A stretch of 64,000 bases of DNA from Belnapia rosea (GCF_900101615.1 NZ_FMZX01000006.1:124001-188000); one strand, 5' to 3'. Positions 42,269-50,715 are shown, numbered from the stretch's first letter. Notes: generated by a model from the sequence alone, not told the origin. Made by a program: numbers and translations.

Positions 42269-43285
42269 TTACCTGGCGTTGCCGGCCGTTGAGGAGGCCG
42301 GCAATTGCTCCAGCAATCCGGCCAGATCCGGGGGTGGCGGCACGCTGAACTGCAAGGCCTCTCCCGTCACCGGATGGCGGAAGCCGAGGCTCGCGGCATG
42401 CAGCGCCTGACGTGGGAAGGCGAGCAGGGCGGAGCGCGCCGGCTCGGCGAGGAGCTTCGCCGCCGCCGGCGTCCGGCGCAGATAGACCGGGTCGCCGACC
42501 AGGGGATGCCCGCGCTCGGCCAGGTGGACCCGGATCTGGTGGGTCCGCCCGGTTGCCAGCCGGCAACGCAGCAGGGCACAGGCGGCGCCCCAGGCCCGCT
42601 CGGTCCGGTAGCGGGTCAGGGCATGCTTCCCGTTGCGGGTGACGACGGCCATGCGCTTCCGGTCCATGGGGTGGCGGCCGATATCGCCCTCGATCTCGTC
42701 GGCCGGCGGCTGCGGCACGCCCCAGACCAGGGCGAGGTACTCCCGGTCGAGGTCGCGGTTGGCGAAGGTTTCCGACAACGTGCGGAGGGCGCGCTCGGTC
42801 TTGGCGACGACCATGACGCCCGAGGTGTCCTTGTCCAGCCGGTGGACGATGCCGGGCCGCTTCTCGCCGCCGATTCCGGGCAGGTCGTCACCCGCATGGG
42901 CGAGGAGCGCGTTCACCAGCGTGCCGTCCTGGTTGCCGGGTGCGGGGTGGACGACGAGGCCGGCCGGCTTGTCCAGCACGATGAGGTCGCGGTCCTCGAA
43001 CAGGATGGTCAGCGGGATGTCCTGGGGCAGCGGGGCTGCCTCCACGGCGGCGGGAACGGCGAGGGCATAGGTGCTGCCCGCCCGCACCCCCTCCGAGGCA
43101 TCACGGAGAGGCTGGCCGTCCCTGGTGACGGCGCCGGCGATGATCAACGCCTTGACGCGGGAGCGCGAGAGCGAACCTATCGCTTCCGCCAGGAAGCGAT
43201 CGGCACGGGTGCCGGCGGAATCCGGCCCGGCGGTGACCGTGAAGGTCTCGGCGGCGGAAGGGAGATGGTCTGTGGGTGCGCTCAA
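42269..43285 (-). CDS. RluA/RluD-family 23S rRNA pseudouridine synthase
   Basis: About 338 residues. An S4-like RNA-binding region (GTRADRFLAEAIGSLSRSRV) precedes the catalytic domain with LIVLDKPAGLVVHPAPGN, IVHRLDKDTSGVMVVAKTER (catalytic Asp in HRLDKDTSG), REYLALVWG and GRTHQIRVHLAERGHPLVGD. The length and N-terminal S4 part favour RluD over RluA or RluC. No ATG or GTG lies before the S4 part in a sensible place. A TTG at 43285 with AGGA just upstream is the best start, which makes its 5' end overlap the divergent gene at 43272. The start is uncertain. Confidence 0.88.
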   Translation of the reverse strand: MSAPTDHLPSAAETFTVTAGPDSAGTRADRFLAEAIGSLSRSRVKALIIAGAVTRDGQPLRDASEGVRAGSTYALAVPAAVEAAPLPQDIPLTILFEDRDLIVLDKPAGLVVHPAPGNQDGTLVNALLAHAGDDLPGIGGEKRPGIVHRLDKDTSGVMVVAKTERALRTLSETFANRDLDREYLALVWGVPQPPADEIEGDIGRHPMDRKRMAVVTRNGKHALTRYRTERAWGAACALLRCRLATGRTHQIRVHLAERGHPLVGDPVYLRRTPAAAKLLAEPARSALLAFPRQALHAASLGFRHPVTGEALQFSVPPPPDLAGLLEQLPASSTAGNAR

Positions 43286-43544
43286 GGTCCTGGTCGTCGC
43301 AATGGGGGTGCTGATCGTCGGCGGCACCGTGACCCTGGTTGCGCTGCTCGTCCAGCGGGCGGGTGGCGACGGGGGCGCGGCCTGGCAGGCCGCGCTCGAG
43401 CAGCCGGAGGGGGCGCGGATCGGCGGAGTCTCGGCGAGCGAGAGTGGAATCGGCGTCTGGGTCCAGCGGCCGGATGGCGACCGGGTCCTGGTGGTGGACC
43501 CGAAGCGCGGCCGCGTCACCGGCGAGATCCGCCTCGGCCGATGA
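43272..43544 (+). CDS. DUF6476-like small membrane protein
   Basis: A 90-residue protein with one N-terminal membrane span (VLVVAMGVLIVGGTVTLVAL) and a small exported domain ending WVQRPDGDRVLVVDPKRGRV. It fits the alphaproteobacterial DUF6476 family by memory; no function is known. The start is a GTG at 43272, six bases after AGGGAGA. Its stop overlaps the DUF2256 gene by four bases. Its first bases overlap the proposed start of the RluD-type gene on the other strand, so at least one of those two starts may need revision. Confidence 0.7.
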   Translation: MGALKVLVVAMGVLIVGGTVTLVALLVQRAGGDGGAAWQAALEQPEGARIGGVSASESGIGVWVQRPDGDRVLVVDPKRGRVTGEIRLGR

Positions 43545-43720
43545 AGGGTGGGAGGGCGCCCCTGCCGGAGAAGACCTGCGCCGCCTGCGGCCGGGCCTTC
43601 GCCTGGCGGCGGAAATGGGCCCGCGACTGGGAGCAGGTGCGCTTCTGTTCCGAAGCCTGCCGGAGCGGCCGGTACATGGCCGCGAAGATCGCCGATGAAA
43701 AACGCCGGAAGGGCGCTTGA
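43541..43720 (+). CDS. DUF2256 zinc-ribbon-like protein
   Basis: A 59-residue basic protein: PEKTCAACGRAFAWRRKWAR, then WEQVRFCSEACR. Two CxxC-type pairs (CAAC and CSEAC) and the RRKW motif are the DUF2256 signature; four Cys probably bind zinc. The function is unknown. DUF2256 genes are often found near photolyases. Here a photolyase is 4 kb away, not adjacent. It is coupled to the DUF6476 gene by an ATGA overlap and lies 44 bases before tRNA-Glu. Confidence 0.8.
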   Translation: MKGGRAPLPEKTCAACGRAFAWRRKWARDWEQVRFCSEACRSGRYMAAKIADEKRRKGA

Positions 43721-43764
43721 TCCCGGCGCCATCCACGGGTAGAAGGCGCGCCTCCACCGGCCTT

Positions 43765-43840
43765 GTCCCCTTCGTCTAGAGGCCTAGGACACCGCCCTCT
43801 CACGGCGGTAACAGGGGTTCGAATCCCCTAGGGGACGCCA
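43765..43840 (+). tRNA. tRNA-Glu (anticodon CTC)
   Basis: A complete 76-base cloverleaf. The acceptor stem is GTCCCCT with AGGGGAC; the anticodon stem is CCGCC/GGCGG with loop CTCTCAC, so the anticodon CTC is at 43799-43801. The T arm is AGGGG-TTCGAAT-CCCCT. The CCA end is encoded (43838-43840). Confidence 0.95.
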
Positions 43841-44211
43841 CCGGGCGTTTCGCCAGACAGTCGCATCAGTCCAGCTGTGTTGAAGGTTGCGGCAAGCTTC
43901 ATCTTCCTTGGCGGATTTCCGCGAACCCGTGATGTCCAAACCCGCCGAGGCAGGGCTGCCAGGAGCGGGTGCGGCTTCGTTGCGGCAAAAAATGCCGCTG
44001 ATGGTCGCCGGCGCCAAGGCAAGCACGAGTTAGCGGTGTTCTCCGGCGCCTGCATGACGCGAGGGTGTCGCGTCGGCTTGCCTTCTGTGATGGCCTGACC
44101 GCGTCGCACCGGGCGCGAGGAATGGCGCCTCGCTTCCTGCGTCGAAGCCTATGCGCTGAAAACACCTGACTGGATCCGGAACGGGAGCAGCCCGCTTCCG
44201 CTTGGAGGGGC
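43841..44211. other. Gap after tRNA-Glu, no gene seen
   Basis: 371 bases with no frame that has both a ribosome-binding site and a recognisable product. It marks the start of a less GC-rich stretch. I looked for a copy of the tRNA 3' end downstream, as an integration scar would leave, and found none. Confidence 0.5.
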
Positions 44212-45387
44212 ATGGCTGACGACCGAACTCCATCCATGCTCCTGTCGGAACCCCAGATGGCTTCCAGCGCGGATACGGCGAGAACGCGCCTTGCAACCCG
44301 CCTGTCGTTCTTTGCCGCGGGTTTCATCATGGCCTGTTGGGCGCCCATGGTGCCCTTTGCCAAGGCCAATCTGGGAGTCACCGATGGTGAGTTGGGACTT
44401 CTGCTCCTTTGCATCGGGATAGGCTCGATCATCGCCATGCCCCTGACCGGTTGGGTTAGCGCCCAGGTCGGAGGCAAGCCGATGATCCTGGCCGGAGGCT
44501 TCGGGCTGGTTTCGGTCCTACCCGCCCTGGCCGTCGTCACGGATCCACTCCTGCTCGCCGCGGCGTTGCTTGTCTTTGGCGCCTCGCTCGGCGCCATCGA
44601 CGTGGCGATGAATGTTCATGCTGTCGAAGTCGAGAAGGCTGCCAGGAGGCCGCTCATGTCGGGGTTCCACGCGATGTTCAGCCTGGGCGGTTTCGCGGGA
44701 GCGGGCGGCATGACCTGGCTTTTGTCCCGCGAGGTTTCGCCGCTGACCGGCGCGGTTTGCGGCAGTGGCCTGGGTCTGGCCGCTATCCTCGTGGCCTGGC
44801 CGCGCCTGTTACAGGTTCAGGGGGGCAAACCTCCGGCCCTCGTTGCCCCGCGTGGCATTGTGCTCCTGTTGGCAGCCCTGGCTGCCATCAGCTTCCTCGT
44901 CGAAGGCGCCATCCTCGATTGGAGCGCATTGTTCCTGCTCGATCGGGACTTAGTCGAGCCGACCCAGGGCGGGCTTGGCTACACGCTGTTTTCCATTGCG
45001 ATGACGGCAGGTCGGCTGACAGGGGATCGGGCCGTGCAGGCTGTAGGCAATCGACGGACGCTCCTCTGGGGCGGCCTGCTGACCGTTGCCGGGTTCGTCC
45101 TGCTTCTTGCCGCCCAGGGGATGGCGGCACTTGTAGGCTTCATCCTCATTGGGCTTGGCACGGCGAACATCGTGCCCGTGCTTTTCAGCCAGGCCGGACG
45201 GCAGACGGCAATGCCGGCAGGTCTGGCCGTGGCCGCTGTCACGACAATCGGATATGCGGGAGTCCTGGCCGGTCCAGCCGCGATCGGCTTCGTCTCCCAT
45301 GCAACCAGCCTGTCGATCGCCTTTTGGCTGCTGGCGGGCCTGATGGCGTTGGTCCCGATATGCAGCCGTCCTGCTGCTCGGCTTTAG
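44212..45387 (+). CDS. MFS transporter (YbjJ-like)
   Basis: A 391-residue inner-membrane protein with about 12 spans. RLSFFAAGFIMACWAPMVPF, the LGVTDGELGLLLLCIGIGSI segment, and SGFHAMFSLGGFAGAGGMTW match the YbjJ-type major facilitator group; FGASLGAIDVAMNVHAVEVE is a typical fourth-helix stretch. The substrate is unknown. GGAGGGG directly precedes the ATG at 44212. Codon use is less GC3-biased than that of its neighbours, which may reflect transfer. No regulator is adjacent; the CBS-domain gene converges on it. Confidence 0.87.
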   Translation: MADDRTPSMLLSEPQMASSADTARTRLATRLSFFAAGFIMACWAPMVPFAKANLGVTDGELGLLLLCIGIGSIIAMPLTGWVSAQVGGKPMILAGGFGLVSVLPALAVVTDPLLLAAALLVFGASLGAIDVAMNVHAVEVEKAARRPLMSGFHAMFSLGGFAGAGGMTWLLSREVSPLTGAVCGSGLGLAAILVAWPRLLQVQGGKPPALVAPRGIVLLLAALAAISFLVEGAILDWSALFLLDRDLVEPTQGGLGYTLFSIAMTAGRLTGDRAVQAVGNRRTLLWGGLLTVAGFVLLLAAQGMAALVGFILIGLGTANIVPVLFSQAGRQTAMPAGLAVAAVTTIGYAGVLAGPAAIGFVSHATSLSIAFWLLAGLMALVPICSRPAARL

Positions 45388-45572
45388 ATGGCGACAAACA
45401 TGGCAGCCGCCTCGAAATGGACGGGGCGTGCCGAATTGCCGGGGCTTCCGGCCAGGGGTGAGAACCTCCGCCGATGCATATCGACGGGTCCAAGCTGCGC
45501 GCTGGGTTCCCCCATGGCATGCACGCCAGCGGCTGCCATGCCCGCTCATGCCAGGAGGCGTCTCGCATTCGA

Positions 45573-46268
45573 TCACGCTGGCTCCCACCTGATCCGATGG
45601 CTGGTGCGGTCCACGACACGCTTCACCCCTGGCACATTCTCGGCGAGCACGTAGAGGGCGCGGCTGACCGCCTCCGAGCGAGTGAAGCCATAGAATTCCA
45701 CCACCCCGTCCTGGACATGGATTGCAGTGTGGATCGTGTCGGCCCAGGGCTCGCGCTGCATCGCAGCCATCACGGCACGGTGGATTTGCTCGTCGGTGAG
45801 ATTGTCGGCCTGGGGCTCCTCCCGCGACACCAGAGTGCGGACAAGATCGGAGCGGGTGACAACGCCGAGCAGCTTCCCATCCTCGGTGATGGGCACCCGG
45901 CGGATCCGATGGTTCTCCATGAGGCGGGCAACATGCGCGGCGCTGTCCCCAGGGCTTGCCGTGATCACCCGCTCGGTCATTATCTCGCTCGCCTTGATGC
46001 CGTGGCTCCGTGCATAGCGGTCGGCCCTGGCGACCGAATGGTCGAACAACCGCGAAAGCCACCCGGACGGTTGCTCATCCTCATCGGCCAGACGGCGGAT
46101 CAAATCCGATTCAGTGACGATGCCAAGCAGGGCGCCGGCCGCATCAGTAACCGATACAGCCGAGATGCCCCGATCGGCGAACATACGTGCGATAGCGGCA
46201 ACCGGCGTCTCGGGCTGCACTGTCGCCACCTCCCTCGTCATTACGTCTCGGGCACGAAGTGAGGTCAT
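45573..46268 (-). CDS. CBS-pair and BON domain protein
   Basis: A 231-residue soluble protein. Residues about 1-65 and 90-150 are two CBS modules (ARDVMTREVATVQPETPVAA and SEIMTERVITASPGDSAAHV). Residues about 160-225 are a BON domain (DNLTDEQIHRAVMAAM, VVEFYGFTRSEAVSRAL). CBS pairs usually sense adenosyl ligands; BON modules contact membranes. Such proteins are stress-related, but the target is not known. AAGGAGG lies six bases before the ATG at 46268; an in-frame ATG at 46310 is less likely. Confidence 0.85.
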   Translation of the reverse strand: MTSLRARDVMTREVATVQPETPVAAIARMFADRGISAVSVTDAAGALLGIVTESDLIRRLADEDEQPSGWLSRLFDHSVARADRYARSHGIKASEIMTERVITASPGDSAAHVARLMENHRIRRVPITEDGKLLGVVTRSDLVRTLVSREEPQADNLTDEQIHRAVMAAMQREPWADTIHTAIHVQDGVVEFYGFTRSEAVSRALYVLAENVPGVKRVVDRTSHRIRWEPA

Positions 46269-46900
46269 GGCGTCCTCCTTTTTCTTGTGCCAGGAAGCAT
46301 GCTCCTTCACCGTGGCGGGATTCCAGCATCAACTTGAGGCGGTGGCCGGGCCATTCCGGATCGGCCATCGCTTGTCCGAATGCCATATTGCCCCGAGGGT
46401 GAGGCCGTGTTCCCCAAGGCCTTATCGTTGACTGGCCTATGTACCGGGGCCTCTGGGCCGCCGTGACGGGTGTTGCCGGATGGCTTCCAGCCTTCGTCCA
46501 TCGCCGGTAGCGCCTTCGAGCCAGTGGCCCAGGACGAGCTGTCGCGCACCGCCTCGACCGCGGTGGCCAGACTGGCCGTGATCGCATCATCCGCCCGCAG
46601 CTGCGCATGGACGCCCACTATGCATCGCCACGCCCGGCATGCCCCGACGGGAAGGTTGGGCTGCACCCAGACGGCGTCGGTCGTGGTGGCGCACCATGGC
46701 AGCCCGGCCGCCTGCGAGACCTTCAGCCGCTCGGCCGGCGATCTCCTGCCATTAGATACCTAAGGAGATGGCCGCCGGGCTGAGGATCGGAGCCCGCGCC
46801 CCGGCGACGTCGCCAAGCCAAGGGGCCATCCTGAAGCGCCAGCGGGAACTCAGGCGCCGGTTTCGTCGTTGCGAGTTCTGTTACAAAAGGAACCAGAACA
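46269..46900. other. 632-base gap without a supported gene
   Basis: Between the CBS/BON gene (minus) and the lipoprotein gene (plus). A frame on the minus strand, 46307-46666, stays open for 119 codons and can be extended upstream without a stop, but its translation matches nothing I know and it lacks a start with a ribosome-binding site. The segment 46740-46770 carries TAGATACCTAAGGAG, which looks like a promoter or ribosome-binding remnant. It may be a decayed gene. Confidence 0.4.
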
Positions 46901-47131
46901 ATGACGATGAAGCTTGCCGGGACCCTCGCGCTGGTCCTTCTGGTGGCCGCCTGCAACTCCGGCCCGCGCCGCTCGACCTCGCCTGGGGAGCCGATGGCGC
47001 CCTCGGCCGCCTCCCCCACCGGTTCGGTGAACAGCGGCGCGACGGGCGGCGGCGTTCCGACCCCGCTGCAGCCGGGCGGCGCCGGCGGCGTCGGCAGCGG
47101 CAACCAGCCGGGCCGCGCCGGGACGCGCTGA
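46901..47131 (+). CDS. Small putative lipoprotein, Pro/Gly-rich
   Basis: A 76-residue protein. MTMKLAGTLALVLLVAACNS is a lipoprotein signal with the lipobox LVAAC, so Cys18 would be lipidated. The rest is low-complexity, rich in Gly, Pro and Ser, with no domain. AAGGAA precedes the ATG at 46901. It resembles the many short periplasmic lipoproteins of Acetobacteraceae; the function is unknown. It stands alone and converges on the sulfur operon. Confidence 0.7.
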   Translation: MTMKLAGTLALVLLVAACNSGPRRSTSPGEPMAPSAASPTGSVNSGATGGGVPTPLQPGGAGGVGSGNQPGRAGTR

Positions 47132-47153
47132 GACCGGCCCCGGCGGCGGCGCG

Positions 47154-48257
47154 CTACTCGGCCGCCGCCGCCAGCCCACCCCGCGCCGCGATGGCGGCGC
47201 GGGTCGCCGGCAGCAGGTCCCGCCCGTAGGTGGTCGCATCCTCGAGCGGATCGAAGCCGCGGATGAGGAAGGTGCTGACGCCGAGCGCATGGTAGTCGGC
47301 CAGCGTATCCGCCACCTGCTCCGCCGTGCCGACGAGGCCGGTGGTGTTGGCGCCCGCCCCGACCGCGGCTGCGACCTCGGTCCAGAGCCGCTTGTCCCGC
47401 ACCCGGCCGCCCGCCGCCGCATCCAGCAGCCGCCGCGAGCCGACGCTCTCCGGCTTCGGCCCGCCGCTGCCAACCGCCCCGGCCCGCAGCTCGCGGATGC
47501 GGGCGATAATGGCATCGGCCCGCGCCCAGGCAGCCTCCTCCGTCCCCGCCAGCACCGGGCGGAAGGACATGCTGAAGCGGATCGCGCCGGGGTCCCGCCC
47601 CGCCTTCGCCACGCTGGCGCGGACGCGCGCGATCGTCTCCCGCGCCTGGTCCAGCGTCTCGCCCCAGAAGGCATAGACATCGGCGATGCGCCCGGCGATG
47701 TCGATCGCCACATCGGAGGAGCCGCCGAAGAAGACTGGGATATGCGGCTGCTGCAGCGGCTTCACCTCGGAGAAGCCGCCCTCGAAGCGGTAGAAGGCCC
47801 CCTCGTGGTCGAAGGGCCGGTCCTCGGTCCAGAGCCGCTTCAGCAGCGCGACATATTCCTCGGACCGGGCATAGCGCTGGCCATGGTCGAGCCAGTCGCC
47901 ATCCTTCTTCTGCTCCACCGGGCTGCCGCCGCTGATGACATGGATGGCGGCGCGCCCGCCGGTGAGCTGGTCGAAGGTGGCGAATTGCCGGGCGGCCAGC
48001 GTCGGCGCGATGAAGCCCGGCCGGTGCGCCACCATGAAGCCGATGCGGCTGGTCCCCGCCGCGGCATGGCTGGCGACCAGCAGCGCATCCGGCGAGCTGC
48101 TGCCCCAGGCGACGAGGATGCGGTCGAAGCCCGCCGCCTCATGCGCCTGCGCGAAGCGCTGGATATAGCCGGGATCGACCACCGGCCCCTCGGGCGGATG
48201 GATCTCGGACTGTGCCCGGTGGGCGATCATGCCGATGAATTCGAGCGGATGCGTCAT
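47154..48257 (-). CDS. SsuD-like LLM monooxygenase (alkanesulfonate type)
   Basis: A 367-residue FMNH2-dependent oxygenase of the alkanesulfonate monooxygenase group. LEFIGMIAHRAQSEIHPPEG, GFDRILVAWGSSSPDALLVA, FDQLTGGRAAIHVISGGSPV and FYRFEGGFSEVKPLQQPHIP are SsuD-like. It would release sulfite from a sulfonate, needing a separate flavin reductase. AAGGAG lies nine bases before the ATG at 48257. It is the last gene of the operon led by the SAM-II-like riboswitch, which supports a role in sulfur supply. Unlike the LLM genes at 6-22 kb, this one should use FMN. Confidence 0.87.
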   Translation of the reverse strand: MTHPLEFIGMIAHRAQSEIHPPEGPVVDPGYIQRFAQAHEAAGFDRILVAWGSSSPDALLVASHAAAGTSRIGFMVAHRPGFIAPTLAARQFATFDQLTGGRAAIHVISGGSPVEQKKDGDWLDHGQRYARSEEYVALLKRLWTEDRPFDHEGAFYRFEGGFSEVKPLQQPHIPVFFGGSSDVAIDIAGRIADVYAFWGETLDQARETIARVRASVAKAGRDPGAIRFSMSFRPVLAGTEEAAWARADAIIARIRELRAGAVGSGGPKPESVGSRRLLDAAAGGRVRDKRLWTEVAAAVGAGANTTGLVGTAEQVADTLADYHALGVSTFLIRGFDPLEDATTYGRDLLPATRAAIAARGGLAAAAE

Positions 48258-48270
48258 CCTGGCTGCTCCT

Positions 48271-49248
48271 TCAGGCGATGTTGAGCCGGCGCAGCGCGCG
48301 GCCGATGGCGGCATGGTCGGCGGCGACGCGGCGGCCGAGTTCCTCGGGCGAGACCGCCTCCGGCTTCAGGCCGAAGCGGCGCAGCGCGGCGGCGACCTCG
48401 GGCTCGGCGAGGCTATCATTGAAATCGCGGTTCAGGCGGGCGATCACCGGCGCCGGCGTCGTGCCCGGTGCGAAGAGGCCGAACCAGGTGCCGCCCGGCC
48501 AGGCCCGGCCGATGCCGAGCTCGGCGAGGTTCGGCAGGTCAGGGAAGGCATCCCAGCGATCCGGCCCGACCGTCGCCAGGGCGCGCAGCCGCCCCTCCTG
48601 CACATGCGGCATGGCGATCGGGTCGATCACCAGGTGGCAGTCGCCGGCGACCACGCTGGTCGCCGCCGCGGCGCTGCCCGGGAAGGGCACATGCACCGCC
48701 TCGAACCGGGCCTCGTCGGCCAGCAGCGCGCCGCGCAGATGCCCGGCCGAGCCGATGCCGGCCGAGGCATAGTTCAGGACGCCGGGCCGGCGGCGGCCGA
48801 AATCGATCAGCTCCGCCACGCTGTGGACCGGCAGCGCCGGGTTCACCGCGACGACGCTATAGGCATCCCCGGCCAGCGCGACCGGTGCCAGGTCCCGCAG
48901 CGGGTCGTAGCCGACATTCGACAAATGCGGCGCGATGGTGAGGTTGCCGGCGGAGGCATTCAGCAGCGTGTGCCCGTCCGGCTTCGCCTCGGCGACCATG
49001 CGGCTGCCGACGGCGCCGCCCGCCCCGGCCTTGTTCTCGACGAGGACGGTGACGCCGAGCCGCGGGCCGAGCGCGCGGCTCATGGTGCGGGAGACGTTGT
49101 CGTTGGTGGCGCCCGGCGGGAAGGGGCAGACATAGCGCACGGTCCGTTCGGGAAAGCCATGGGTGGAGGCCTCGGACCGGCCGAGGAAGGGCGTGGCGAC
49201 GAAGGGCGCGGCAAGGCCGGCGCCCAGCAGCAGGCGGCGGGAGATCAT
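48271..49248 (-). CDS. Bug-family solute-binding protein
   Basis: A 325-residue periplasmic protein. MISRRLLLGAGLAAPFVATP has an RR pair before a hydrophobic core, a possible Tat signal. The mature chain opens FPERTVRYVCPFPPGATNDN and continues VENKAGAGGAVGSRMVAEAK, the usual Bug layout. In this operon it probably captures the organosulfur compound attacked by the two oxygenases; such an assignment is inference. The ATG at 49248 follows AGGAG and overlaps the stop of the 36-codon frame upstream. Confidence 0.9.
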   Translation of the reverse strand: MISRRLLLGAGLAAPFVATPFLGRSEASTHGFPERTVRYVCPFPPGATNDNVSRTMSRALGPRLGVTVLVENKAGAGGAVGSRMVAEAKPDGHTLLNASAGNLTIAPHLSNVGYDPLRDLAPVALAGDAYSVVAVNPALPVHSVAELIDFGRRRPGVLNYASAGIGSAGHLRGALLADEARFEAVHVPFPGSAAAATSVVAGDCHLVIDPIAMPHVQEGRLRALATVGPDRWDAFPDLPNLAELGIGRAWPGGTWFGLFAPGTTPAPVIARLNRDFNDSLAEPEVAAALRRFGLKPEAVSPEELGRRVAADHAAIGRALRRLNIA

Positions 49249-49355
49249 CGGGACAACTCCTGGAGCAGCGCGGGCGGGCGGGCGAGATCGGTCATCGCCA
49301 GGGCGCCGAGCGCGATGGAAAGGGCGAGCAGAAACCGGAAGGCGAGGCTGGTCAC
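49245..49355 (-). CDS. 36-residue single-span membrane peptide, coupled on both sides
   Basis: A GTG start at 49355 overlaps the stop of the dehydrogenase gene (GTGA), and its TGA overlaps the ATG of the binding-protein gene (ATGA). The peptide has one hydrophobic span, SLAFRFLLALSIALGALAMT, and a short soluble tail. Precise four-base overlaps at both ends suggest it is translated as part of the operon. It may be a small membrane partner of the transport system, or only a coupling device. No homologue is known to me. Confidence 0.45.
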   Translation of the reverse strand: MTSLAFRFLLALSIALGALAMTDLARPPALLQELSR

Positions 49356-50500
49356 GCCAGCGCCCCCGCGAGCGCCGCGCGGCCGGCGGCGAGATGCGCC
49401 GCATCGGCGGCCGGCGCGTGCATCCGGGCGCATTGCACGTCGCGCCAGTGCCGCTCGAGCGGCAGGGCCCGGTCATGCGCATGGTTGCCGGCGAGCAGCG
49501 TCGCCTCCTCGACGGCGCGGACGGCATTCTCCGTCAGCACCACCTTGAGCGCCCCGGCCTCCGTGGCCGAGGGCGGCAGGCCGGCATCGGCGGTGGCGGC
49601 CAGCGCCTCGGTGATGCGGGCATTGGCGGCGAGCAGGCCCTCGATGCGGCCGACCGCCTCCTGCACGCGGGGCAGCGTGGCGAGCGGCGCGCCGAGGCTG
49701 CCCGGCGCCCGCTCCTGCACGAAGCCGATGATCCAGCCCCGCGCGGCCTGGGCGACGCCGGTATAGACCGCGGGCACCAGCACCGCGTTCCAGAGCATCT
49801 GCACCGCATCGGGCGCCGCGCGGCCGGGCGGGGCGAGGCCGATGGCATGCTCGGCCGGGATCTCCACCGCCTCGAACACCACGTCATGGCTGCCCGAGGC
49901 GCGCAGGCCGAGATGGTTCCAGGTCTCGAGGATGGTGATGCCCGGCGCATCGGCCGGGACGAGGAAGCTGCCGACCCGCGGCGCCTCCTCATCGGTGCGG
50001 GCGAAGACCTCCATCCAGCGGAGGCCGGGGGCGCCGGTCGCGTAGCGCTTGCGGCCGGTCAGCGCCCAGCCCGTGGCGGTGCGCCGCGCGACGGTCGCCG
50101 GCAGCCCGCCGCGCGTCGGCGAGCCGAGCTCCGGCTCGACGCGGAGGGCATTGACCAGCGCGCCCTCGGTCACCGCCTCGCGCTGCAGCCGCCGGCGGAG
50201 GGCCTCGGGCCAGTCCGGGCTGCGGGCCAGGGCGGCATGCTTCAGGTACTGCATGGCGAGGACGAGCGCCGTCGCCGGGCAGGCCGCACCGACCTGCGCG
50301 ACGGCTTCGGCGGCGAGGCGCAGCCCCCCTCCCCCGCCGCCGAGCGCGGCCGGGACGGTGAGGCCGAGCAGCCCCGCCTCGCGCAGGGCGGCGAGGCTGT
50401 CATGGGGGAAGCTCGCCTCCCGGTCGTGCCGGGCCGCCGCCGCGGCGATGGCGGGCAGCAGGGCCCCGAGGCCGGCGAGCGGGTTGGGCTGTGCGGTCAT
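49352..50500 (-). CDS. Acyl-CoA dehydrogenase-fold oxidoreductase (SfnB/DszC-like)
   Basis: A 382-residue flavoprotein of the acyl-CoA dehydrogenase superfamily. FPHDSLAALREAGLLGLTVP, FLVPADAPGITILETWNHLG, GLRASGSHDVVFEAVEIPAE and ERHWRDVQCARMHAP are typical of the SfnB/DszC branch, which takes part in sulfur acquisition and dibenzothiophene-type oxidation rather than in beta-oxidation. The catalytic Glu of true acyl-CoA dehydrogenases is not evident. It sits in the riboswitch-led operon, coupled to the 72-residue gene before it (ATGA) and to the 36-residue peptide after it (GTGA). Confidence 0.85.
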   Translation of the reverse strand: MTAQPNPLAGLGALLPAIAAAAARHDREASFPHDSLAALREAGLLGLTVPAALGGGGGGLRLAAEAVAQVGAACPATALVLAMQYLKHAALARSPDWPEALRRRLQREAVTEGALVNALRVEPELGSPTRGGLPATVARRTATGWALTGRKRYATGAPGLRWMEVFARTDEEAPRVGSFLVPADAPGITILETWNHLGLRASGSHDVVFEAVEIPAEHAIGLAPPGRAAPDAVQMLWNAVLVPAVYTGVAQAARGWIIGFVQERAPGSLGAPLATLPRVQEAVGRIEGLLAANARITEALAATADAGLPPSATEAGALKVVLTENAVRAVEEATLLAGNHAHDRALPLERHWRDVQCARMHAPAADAAHLAAGRAALAGALA

Positions 50501-50715
50501 CGGTTGGCCCTTTGCGGGATGCGGCGCGGGCCCGGGCCGCTGTTGCGGCCGACGACGAGCCCGGCGACGCGCTCGGCCTCGGCCGGGCTCGGGAAGGTGG
50601 CGCCGTCGATATCCTCGACGGCGGGGTCCGTGGCGATGAAGCGCCAGGCGGCGGCATGGGCGACGGCGACGCCGAGGAAGCGTCCCCCCACCTCGATGGG
50701 GCGTGACGTATGCAT
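50497..50715 (-). CDS. 72-residue protein of unknown function, first gene of sulfur operon
   Basis: Starts MHTSRPIEVGGRFLGVAVAH and continues AAWRFIATDPAVEDIDGATF with a PSPAEAERVAGLV segment and a basic tail. There is no signal peptide or membrane span. GGGAG lies nine bases before the ATG at 50715. Its stop overlaps the SfnB-like start. Similar small frames occur near sulfur-uptake genes in related bacteria as far as I recall, but I cannot name a family. It is the first structural gene after the riboswitch and short upstream ORF. Confidence 0.6.
   Translation of the reverse strand: MHTSRPIEVGGRFLGVAVAHAAAWRFIATDPAVEDIDGATFPSPAEAERVAGLVVGRNSGPGPRRIPQRANR

Noticed and set aside
43765-43840. 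tRNA-Glu as an active integration site
   Set aside because: No integrase gene and no second copy of the tRNA 3' end is visible within the window.
43877-44098. Short frame after tRNA-Glu
   Set aside because: No ribosome-binding site and no similarity I recognise; composition does not look coding.
46768-47229. Plus-strand frame overlapping the small lipoprotein gene
   Set aside because: AAGGAG is directly against the ATG, too close to work, and the lipoprotein in the other frame has a proper signal and lipobox.
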